Source: Frigoribacterium sp. Leaf8
GTDB taxonomy: Bacteria; Actinomycetota; Actinomycetes; Actinomycetales; Microbacteriaceae
DNA: 48,680 bases
Assembly (NCBI RefSeq): GCF_001421165.1
Contig: NZ_LMKB01000001.1
Span: 450 to 49,129, forward strand
Direction of reading: 5' to 3'
Part shown: piece after piece, positions 43,279 to 48,680 of the stretch
Numbering within the stretch: the stretch's first letter is position 1
How the letters are laid out: each line of letters begins with the position of its first letter
Position numbers and translations under genes: made by a program
The notes under the pieces: generated by a model
Seen by the model: the letters and a program-made list of their open reading frames with translations, nothing else
Told to the model about the DNA's origin: nothing
Databases searched by the model: none

Positions 43279-44205
43279 CTACTTGAGGCCGCCGGACCCC
43301 AGGCCGCTGCGCCAGAAGCGCTGCAGGCTGAGGAAGGCGACGAGCAGGGGGATGATCGAGACCAGCGCGCCGACGAGCACCAGGGTGCGCAGTTCGGGGT
43401 ACTGGCTCACGTTGGAGTTCCAGGTGTAGAGACCGAGGGTCACCGGGAAGAGCTCCTGGGACCGCAGCATCACCAGCGGCAGGAAGAAGTTGTTCCAGAT
43501 GGCGACGAACTGGAACAGGAACACCGTCACGAGGGCGGGCGACATCAGCCGGATCGCCACGGTGAAGAACGTGCGCAGTTCGCTCGAGCCGTCGATTCGG
43601 GCGGCCTCGACGATCTCGTCGGGGACGCTCGACGCGGCGTAGATGCGGCTGAGGTACACGCCGAACGGGCTCACGATGCTGGGCAGGAAGACCGCCCAGA
43701 AGGTGTCGGTCAGCTCGACCTTGCTGAAGATCAGGAACAGCGGCAGCGCCAGGGCCGTCGCCGGCACGAGCACGCCACCCAGGAAGATGTTGAACAGCGC
43801 CTCCCGACCCCAGAAGCGGTACTTGGCCAGGGCGTAGCCGCACATCGCCGACAGGATCGTGCCGAGCGCGCCGGCGACCGTCGCGTAGACGATGCTGTTG
43901 AGCATCCACCGCGGGAAGATGCCGTCGTTGTACGTGAACAGCCGGCCGACGTTGCCGACGAAGTCCTGCGCCGACGTCGGCGAGAACCACAGGGCGGCGC
44001 TCGAGTTGAAGTTGTCGAGCGTCTTGGTCGACGACACCAGCAGCCAGAAGATCGGCACGAGGAAGTACAGCGTGAAGGCGCCCATGATGACCATGGCGGC
44101 CGTTCGCGACATCACGCTCTCGCGGGGCCCCCCGCCGCGTCGGCGAGCAGGGGTCGTCGCGTCGTCGAACGACTGGGCGGGACGGATGGGGGCGTCGACG
44201 GTCAC
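43279..44205 (-). CDS. Carbohydrate ABC transporter permease, MalG-like
   Basis: 308 residues with six transmembrane helices after a 35-residue basic tail. The EAARIDGSSELRTFFTVAIR coupling loop (EAA motif), NNFFLPLVML and the closing VAFLSLQRFWRSGLGSGGLK are typical MalG signatures. The GTG start overlaps the preceding permease stop by 4 nt. No ATPase gene is nearby; actinobacteria commonly share a single MsiK-type ATPase among such transporters. Confidence 0.92.
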   Translation of the reverse strand: MTVDAPIRPAQSFDDATTPARRRGGGPRESVMSRTAAMVIMGAFTLYFLVPIFWLLVSSTKTLDNFNSSAALWFSPTSAQDFVGNVGRLFTYNDGIFPRWMLNSIVYATVAGALGTILSAMCGYALAKYRFWGREALFNIFLGGVLVPATALALPLFLIFSKVELTDTFWAVFLPSIVSPFGVYLSRIYAASSVPDEIVEAARIDGSSELRTFFTVAIRLMSPALVTVFLFQFVAIWNNFFLPLVMLRSQELFPVTLGLYTWNSNVSQYPELRTLVLVGALVSIIPLLVAFLSLQRFWRSGLGSGGLK

Positions 44206-45134
44206 TGGTCGGCCTTCCGCTGGGTCAACCGGAGGAACCCGATCGAGAGGATGAACGTGGCGACCGCGAGGACGACGCTGAACGCCGCCGCGAGGTTGAA
44301 GTTGGGCACCGAGGACGTCGAGTAGACGAGCATGTTCGGCGTGAAGGTCGACGAGATGGTCGACGTGAACTGGCGGAAGACCAGCGGTTCGGTCAGCAGC
44401 TGCAGGGTGCCGATGACCGAGAAGACGGCGGTCAGCACGATCGCGGGGACGACCAGCGGGATCTTGATCGACACGGCGATGCGCCACTGCGAGGCCCCGT
44501 CGAGGCGGGCCGCCTCGTAGATCTCGGTGGGGATCGCCAAGAGCGACGAGTAGATGATCAGCATGTTGTAGCCGACGAACACCCAGGTGACGACGTTGGC
44601 CACGGCCCAGAGCACCGTGCCGCCGTCGAGGAGGCCGGCCCGCGACGTGACGGCCGAGAACGGCGAGAGGCTCGGCGAGTAGAGGTAGCCCCACATGATC
44701 GCCGCGATGACGCCGGGCACGGCGTAGGGCGCGAAGAACGCGAGGCGGAAGAACCGCTTGCCGCGCAGCAGGGGCGAGTCGAGCAGCAGCGCGAAGAGCA
44801 GGGCGAGCAGCAGCATCACCGGGACCTGAACGACGCCGAAGAGCAGCACCCGGCCGATGGACGACCAGAACTCGGTGTTCTGGAAGACCAACGCGTACTG
44901 CGAGAGGCCGCCGAAGACCTGGGTCGGGGCACCGAACGTGCCCTCGCGTTCGACCTTCTGCAGCGACTGGAAGACGGCGTAGAGGATGGGCGTCAGGTAG
45001 AACGCCGCGAAGAGCGCCGCGAAGGGGACGATGAAGATCGCGATCGCCTTGCGGTACCGGAACGGCTTCCGCGGTCTCGTCGGACGCGGGGACGGCGGGG
45101 CGACGACGGCGGGCTCGGCAGCAGTCTGGGTCAC
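44202..45134 (-). CDS. Carbohydrate ABC transporter permease, MalF-like
   Basis: 310 residues, six transmembrane helices. FFAPYAVPGVIAAIMWGYLY, the EAARLDGASQWRIAVSIKIP coupling loop and FVGYNMLIIYSSLLAIPTEI are MalF/UgpA signatures. It is the first gene of the operon and lies next to the operator region shared with the divergent LacI-family gene. The start is a GTG. Confidence 0.92.
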   Translation of the reverse strand: MTQTAAEPAVVAPPSPRPTRPRKPFRYRKAIAIFIVPFAALFAAFYLTPILYAVFQSLQKVEREGTFGAPTQVFGGLSQYALVFQNTEFWSSIGRVLLFGVVQVPVMLLLALLFALLLDSPLLRGKRFFRLAFFAPYAVPGVIAAIMWGYLYSPSLSPFSAVTSRAGLLDGGTVLWAVANVVTWVFVGYNMLIIYSSLLAIPTEIYEAARLDGASQWRIAVSIKIPLVVPAIVLTAVFSVIGTLQLLTEPLVFRQFTSTISSTFTPNMLVYSTSSVPNFNLAAAFSVVLAVATFILSIGFLRLTQRKADQ

Positions 45135-45211
45135 ACGGGGCCTCGGCTTCTTCGGCGGGTATCCTTCACGAACGGCCGGAGGCCCTTCGACGGCGAAGGT
45201 TCACAGGGTTT

Positions 45212-45228
45212 CTGTGATCGTTCCCAGA
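45212..45228. promoter_or_regulatory. LacI-family operator 1 of the MalFG-type operon
   Basis: CTGTGATCGTTCCCAGA matches the reverse complement of operator 2 at 16 of 17 positions, centred on a CG/AACGTT-like core. It is 78 bp upstream of the MalF-like start. Confidence 0.72.
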
Positions 45229-45256
45229 CGATGATCCGAAGGATCGGGTGGCACTT

Positions 45257-45273
45257 TCTGGGAACGTTCACAG
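45257..45273. promoter_or_regulatory. LacI-family operator 2 of the MalFG-type operon
   Basis: TCTGGGAACGTTCACAG, with a central AACGTT, lies 45 bp (centre to centre) from operator 1 and in opposite orientation. Similar words occur nearby (CACAG-N5-CTGTG around 45202-45216; GGGAACGATCCC near 45375). Confidence 0.72.
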
Positions 45274-45417
45274 AGCTAAGCCCACGGCCGCCGGTTTGTC
45301 AAAGCGGAGGGGCCGACCGTGATCGTACGGTTACCCGACCGGCCGTCCGTCCTTCGCCCTCCCTTCGCCCTCCCGGGAACGATCCCGAGGGTCCCGGGCT
45401 CCGCTAGGGTGACCGAC

Positions 45418-46440
45418 ATGCCCGGTCCGAGATCTCCGCGTCGGCGTGCCACGATCCACGACGTGGCAGCCGAAGCCGGCATCTCCCGGGGCACCGTGTC
45501 GCGCGTGCTGAACAACGAACCGTACGTCTCGCACCAGGCGCGCGAGGCCGTCGAGGCCGCCGTGGCCAAGGTGGGCTACGTCCGCAACGCGGCTGCGCGC
45601 AACCTCGTCACCCAGCGGTCGCGCGCGATCGCGCTGATCGTCCACGAGCCCCATTCGGTCGTGCTCGACGACCCGAACATCGGCAACATCCTGATCGGCA
45701 CCAACGCCGTCCTGTCGCAGGCCGACCACCAACTCGTCACGCTGATGATCGACTCCCAGCGCGACAGCGACCGCGTGGTCGAGTACCTGCGCGGCGGCTT
45801 CGTCGACGGGGCGATCATCCTGTCCGCCCGGACGGGCGACCCCATCTCGCAGGCCGTCGCCGAGCTCGGGCTGGCGGCCTCGTTCGTCGGCCACCCGAGC
45901 GACGCTCCCGACATCCCGTTCATCGGCATCGACAACCAGGCCGCCGCCGAGGCGATCGTGCGCCGTCTCGTGTCGACGGGGCGCACCCGGGTCGGCATGC
46001 TCGCCTCGGGACTCGACCGCGACTCGGGCGAAGACCGCCTCGCCGGCTTCCGCGCCGCGCTCGGCGACCTCTACGACCCGGACCTCGTGGTGCGCAACCC
46101 GTTCTACAGCTACTCGGCCGGCGTCGACGGCATGACCGAGCTGCTCGAGCGGGACCCCCGGGTCGACGGCGTCTTCGCGGCGTCGGACGCCGTCGCCGCC
46201 GGGGCTCTCGACGTCCTCCACCGGCGCGGGATCTCGGTGCCCGGCGACCTCGGCATCGTCGGCTTCGACGACAGCTCGTGGGCGCTGCGCTGCACGCCGC
46301 CCCTCTCGACCGTGCGCCAGCCCGCCGAAGAGCTGGGCCGACGGGCCGCCCGCCAGGTCCTCGACCAGCTCGGCGGCACCGACGAGACGCACACCGCGCT
46401 CCTGCTGCCGACCGAGATCATGTGGCGCGAGAGCGCCTGA
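45418..46440 (+). CDS. LacI-family regulator of the sugar transporter
   Basis: 340 residues. The helix-turn-helix TIHDVAAEAGISRGTVSRVL (12-31) and hinge are followed by the sugar-binding core with SVVLDDPNIGNILIGTNAVL, DGAIILSA and GIVGFDDSSWALRCTPPLST. It is divergent from the MalFG-SBP operon; two matched palindromes lie between, so repression of the transporter relieved by its sugar is expected. The ATG at 45418 gives the usual family start; a longer frame to 45319 is unlikely. Confidence 0.92.
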   Translation: MPGPRSPRRRATIHDVAAEAGISRGTVSRVLNNEPYVSHQAREAVEAAVAKVGYVRNAAARNLVTQRSRAIALIVHEPHSVVLDDPNIGNILIGTNAVLSQADHQLVTLMIDSQRDSDRVVEYLRGGFVDGAIILSARTGDPISQAVAELGLAASFVGHPSDAPDIPFIGIDNQAAAEAIVRRLVSTGRTRVGMLASGLDRDSGEDRLAGFRAALGDLYDPDLVVRNPFYSYSAGVDGMTELLERDPRVDGVFAASDAVAAGALDVLHRRGISVPGDLGIVGFDDSSWALRCTPPLSTVRQPAEELGRRAARQVLDQLGGTDETHTALLLPTEIMWRESA

Positions 46441-46495
46441 CCCGTCCCCGGCACCACACGGGGAGGCGCGACGAGACGAGCCCCGACGACGTCGG

Positions 46496-46936
46496 TCAGC
46501 GCAACGCGGCCGCGAATCCCCGCAGGGCCGTGACCACCTGGCGCCGCGCCTCCTGGTCGAGCCCCCGCGTCATCGCGTCCTCGACGCCCCGCACGGCCGC
46601 ACTCGCCGTCGCCAGTTGGCGGCGGCCCGCCGCCGTCAGCTCGGTCGGCAACGCCCGCCCCGACGGCGCCCGGTCGGCACGCCGCACGAGCCCGTCGCGT
46701 TCGAGCGACTGCAACAGCACGTTCATGGACTGTCGCGTGACGAAGGCGCCGCGGGCGAGCTCGGAGTTCGAGAGCCCGGGGCGCTGGGCCAGGAGCTCGA
46801 GGCACGAGTAGTGCGTGATCGTCATGCCCAACGGGCGCAGCTCGGCCTCCATGGCGGCGCGGAGGGCGCTCGACGCCTCCTTCAGCAGGTAGCCCACGGA
46901 GGTCTCGAGGTCGATGGTCGACGCGGCTTGACTCAT
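46496..46936 (-). CDS. MarR family transcriptional regulator
   Basis: 146 residues. The winged helix-turn-helix is LSNSELARGAFVTRQSMNVLLQSLERDGLV with the wing RADRAPSGRALPTEL; terminal helices form the dimer interface. The ATG at 46936 overlaps one of two operator palindromes in the divergent region, so autoregulation is likely. It faces a VOC-family gene that it probably controls. Confidence 0.9.
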   Translation of the reverse strand: MSQAASTIDLETSVGYLLKEASSALRAAMEAELRPLGMTITHYSCLELLAQRPGLSNSELARGAFVTRQSMNVLLQSLERDGLVRRADRAPSGRALPTELTAAGRRQLATASAAVRGVEDAMTRGLDQEARRQVVTALRGFAAALR

Positions 46937-46952
46937 GTCAGTAGTCTGACAT
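46935..46952. promoter_or_regulatory. MarR-type operator 1, overlapping the marR-like start codon
   Basis: ATGTCAG-TAGT-CTGACAT is a perfect 7-bp dyad. A TTGACT hexamer at 46928-46933 could be the -35 box for the VOC gene. Confidence 0.75.
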
Positions 46953-46963
46953 AGGTTCTGCCG

Positions 46964-46979
46964 TGTCAGTCAACTGACA
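46964..46979. promoter_or_regulatory. MarR-type operator 2, upstream of the VOC gene
   Basis: TGTCAGT-CA-ACTGACA is a perfect 7-bp dyad. It shares the TGTCAG/CTGACA half-sites with operator 1; centres are 28 bp apart, so both would face nearly the same side of the helix. Confidence 0.75.
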
Positions 46980-47008
46980 TCAACCGCCACGACACGAGAG
47001 CAGGCACC

Positions 47009-47371
47009 ATGACCGCCACCGGCCCCGACTTCATCTCCCTCCAGGTCCGCGACGTCGAGCGCTCGGCCGCGTTCTACGAACGGCACCTCGGGCTCACCCG
47101 GCAGGACGGCCCGCCGCACGCCGTCGTCTTCGCCACGACCCCGATCGCGTTCGCCGTGCGGGGCCCGCTGCCCGGCGTCGACCTCGACGCGGCCCCGCTC
47201 GGTCGCGGCGTCGGCCTCTGGCTGCTCGCCCCCGACGCGCAGGCGATCCACGACGCCCTGGTCGCCGCCGACGTCGAGATCGCCACCCCGCCGGTCGACG
47301 GCCCCTTCGGCCGCACCTTCACCTTCGTCGACCCCGACGGCTACCAGGTCACCCTGCACGACCGCGCGTGA
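47009..47371 (+). CDS. VOC (glyoxalase/bleomycin-resistance) family protein
   Basis: 120 residues, one pair of beta-alpha-beta-beta-beta modules. ISLQVRDVERSAAFYERHLGL opens the first module and FTFVDPDGYQVTLHD closes the second, the typical end with a metal-ligand Glu often replaced. Members isomerise or cleave small molecules or bind drugs; the substrate is not readable. Control by the adjacent MarR-type protein suggests response to a xenobiotic or aldehyde. Confidence 0.87.
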   Translation: MTATGPDFISLQVRDVERSAAFYERHLGLTRQDGPPHAVVFATTPIAFAVRGPLPGVDLDAAPLGRGVGLWLLAPDAQAIHDALVAADVEIATPPVDGPFGRTFTFVDPDGYQVTLHDRA

Positions 47372-47459
47372 CGCCCGTCGCCGCCGTCCCAGGACGAGGC
47401 GCCGGACGAGGAGGCGCGGCGCACGCCCGCCGCGGTGGTCCCGTCGGTCGTGCTCCGCG

Positions 47460-48266
47460 TCACTCGTGGACGTCGTCGTCGTCCTGGGTGCTCAGGTAGA
47501 GCCGGTGGCTCGTGACGATCAGCGAGAGCCAGCCGATGCCGCTGACCCAGCCGACGGCGACGTCGGTGAACCAGTGGGCCCCGAGCAGCACGCGGGACAA
47601 CCCCACGACGCCGGCCGTCCCGGCCGCCGCCCCGACGAAAGCGACCTGCGGTGCCTGCTTCTCCTGCCGGAGAGCCAGGAGGTAGGCGAGCACGCCGAGG
47701 ATCGTGGTGGTGTTCAGCGTGTGGCCGGACGGGAACGACGGGGACTTCTCGTACGGTGGGATGGCTTCGTGACGGTCGGGCCGGTTGCGCTTGATGAGCC
47801 TCTTGCCCACGACCGTCATGGCGAGCGATCCCGCACCGGCCGCCACGACGAGGGCGACGGGACTGGGGTGGCGGTCGCGGAAGCCGAAGGCTGCCGCGGC
47901 TCCGACGGTGACGGCGGGCAGGACGACGGGCCCGAAGACGTGGGCGAGGGCGGCGGCCGCGCCGTTCGTCGCCGGACTCCGGAGCTTCTTCGCGCGCTCG
48001 AGCGCCGGCCGGTCGAGGCTCTCGATGCCGTCCCGACCCGTGACACCGTCGTAGATGTAGGCCGCCCCGGCGGTCGCCGCGAGGGCGATGCCTCCGCCGA
48101 CGGCGAGCGTCGCGACCAGGGCGCGACGGGCGCCGACCTTCTGCGCGACGGCCTTGTGCCGCGACGCGAGACGCCGGCCCGGCCTCGAGCGCCACTCGGT
48201 GAGGTCGCGACGGCCGATCTGCCGGTCGTAGCGGGTCGTGCGGGCGGTCTCAGCGGCGGTCGGCAT
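47460..48266 (-). CDS. PAP2 family membrane phosphatase
   Basis: 268 residues with about six membrane helices. The three phosphatase motifs are present: K155-x6-RP (KRLIKRNRP), PSGH (179-182) and SR-x5-H-x3-D (224-235, SRVLLGAHWFTD). Such proteins dephosphorylate isoprenoid or phosphatidyl lipids at the outer membrane face. The ATG at 48266 was preferred over a longer frame to 48407, whose extra part looks noncoding. Confidence 0.9.
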   Translation of the reverse strand: MPTAAETARTTRYDRQIGRRDLTEWRSRPGRRLASRHKAVAQKVGARRALVATLAVGGGIALAATAGAAYIYDGVTGRDGIESLDRPALERAKKLRSPATNGAAAALAHVFGPVVLPAVTVGAAAAFGFRDRHPSPVALVVAAGAGSLAMTVVGKRLIKRNRPDRHEAIPPYEKSPSFPSGHTLNTTTILGVLAYLLALRQEKQAPQVAFVGAAAGTAGVVGLSRVLLGAHWFTDVAVGWVSGIGWLSLIVTSHRLYLSTQDDDDVHE

Positions 48267-48421
48267 GTGCCCACTCTGGCCCCTCGGCGATCGGGGCCTC
48301 CAGGTAGCGTGGTCCCCGGCCGTCTGAGCGCGACGGGCACTCACGGTGGCGTGTGCGCCGGCGACTCCCCCACGCAGGCTCGGCGACGTCAGCACCATTC
48401 CCACCAACCGGAAGGCTCCTC

Positions 48422-48598
48422 ATGGTGTTCTCGACCACCCTCCTCGTCCTCGGGCTCGTCGGCATCGTCGGCGGCGTCCTGATCGTCCGGCAGCGGGACG
48501 GCGGCAGCGCCCTGCCGGGCGTGGCGATCACGGCGTTGGGAGCGGTGGCGGCCGCACTCGGCATCGCGCTCCTGGCCCTGCCCGAGCTGCCCGCGTAG
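48422..48598 (+). CDS. Small two-helix membrane protein
   Basis: 58 residues with two hydrophobic segments (LLVLGLVGIVGGVLIV and VAITALGAVAAALGIALLAL) joined by RQRDGGSALPG. No family is recognised. A GGAAGGCTCCTC stretch about 10 nt upstream could supply a weak ribosome binding site. The ATG at 48422 was chosen because membrane character begins directly after it. Confidence 0.6.
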   Translation: MVFSTTLLVLGLVGIVGGVLIVRQRDGGSALPGVAITALGAVAAALGIALLALPELPA

Positions 48599-48619
48599 CC
48601 GATCGGCGCTTGTGAGAAG

Positions 48620-48679
48620 TGCCCCTGGACGGGCGCGCAGAGCGCGGAGCCGCAGGGGTTCGAGTCCCTCCAGGGGCAT
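48620..48679 (+). pseudogene. tRNA-like relic with intact acceptor and T-arm features
   Basis: GCCCCTG (48621-48627) pairs perfectly with CAGGGGC (48672-48678) as a 7-bp acceptor stem. The T-loop signature GTTCGAGTCC is in the right place before the 3' strand. Only 26 nt remain between positions equivalent to 8 and 48, where a functional tRNA needs about 41, so the D-arm or anticodon arm is lost. AGAGCG and CGGAGC words hint at an Arg-type ancestor. It ends at the window edge and is not called as a working tRNA. Confidence 0.55.
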
Positions 48680-48680
48680 C

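Noticed and set aside
48620-48679. Functional tRNA gene
   Set aside because: 60 nt is too short, and no complete D-arm and anticodon arm can be folded.

Overview
The window looks like chromosome from a high-GC actinobacterium. Base composition is very GC-rich, GTG starts and 1-, 4- or 8-nt gene overlaps are common, and the gene families fit Microbacteriaceae (Frigoribacterium or Curtobacterium-like). These include SigK-like and RskA-coupled ECF sigma factors, a monomeric isocitrate dehydrogenase, a CHRD protein with a class F sortase, and DUF4396 and DUF4190 proteins. The taxonomic placement is inferred from gene content and style, not from a search. There is no transposase, integrase, CRISPR array or complete tRNA gene.

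Layout. 1-8.9 kb: a SigK-like sigma factor with a DUF4396 membrane protein, small proteins, an SDR oxidoreductase, a short UvrA-like ATPase divergent from a zinc-ribbon/PD-(D/E)XK-like nuclease gene (a 12-copy 8-bp repeat lies between them), and a convergent GIY-YIG-like gene. 8.9-11.9 kb: an SDR divergent from an MmyB-type regulator, then a Gfo/Idh/MocA oxidoreductase. 12-15.1 kb: an ECF sigma/RskA pair divergent from a CHRD surface protein and its sortase.

15.1-24.3 kb: an eight-gene minus-strand operon with mostly overlapping genes. It encodes a ribose-type ABC importer, a phosphotriesterase-like hydrolase, a GATase1-like protein, a TenA-like protein, a protein of unknown function and an M28 metallohydrolase. 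A divergent LacI regulator is separated from it by a region with two matching operators. This looks like a complete uptake and degradation pathway for an unidentified, probably nitrogen-containing, solute.

24.3-31.4 kb: a second minus-strand operon encoding a phosphopantetheinyl transferase, a Pls/PosA-family single-module NRPS (the epsilon-poly-lysine synthetase family), an M1 metallopeptidase and an M20 peptidase. The adenylation-domain pocket read from the sequence (D-A-E-S-I-G-T-V-V-K) resembles lysine codes. An adjacent M1 peptidase recalls the polymer-degrading enzymes linked to poly-lysine synthetases. A LysE-type exporter and LysG/ArgP-type regulator lie 2.5 kb upstream of the operon. 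This cluster and the 15-24 kb operon are the strongest candidates for undescribed biology.

31.5-48.7 kb: two small basic proteins (one histone H1-like), a Pr6Pr membrane protein, an OmdA-like protein, LysE/LysG, isocitrate dehydrogenase, a GNAT/TetR divergent pair, a GNAT gene with no canonical start, an APC permease, a MalFG-type sugar importer with its LacI regulator, a MarR/VOC divergent pair with twin operators, a PAP2 phosphatase, a small membrane protein and a tRNA-like relic at the right edge.

Across the whole window the 9-mer GGAGGCGCG is strikingly over-represented (about 32 copies on both strands by eye). Inverted pairs of it form the terminator stems between several convergent genes, much as uptake-signal repeats do in other bacteria.
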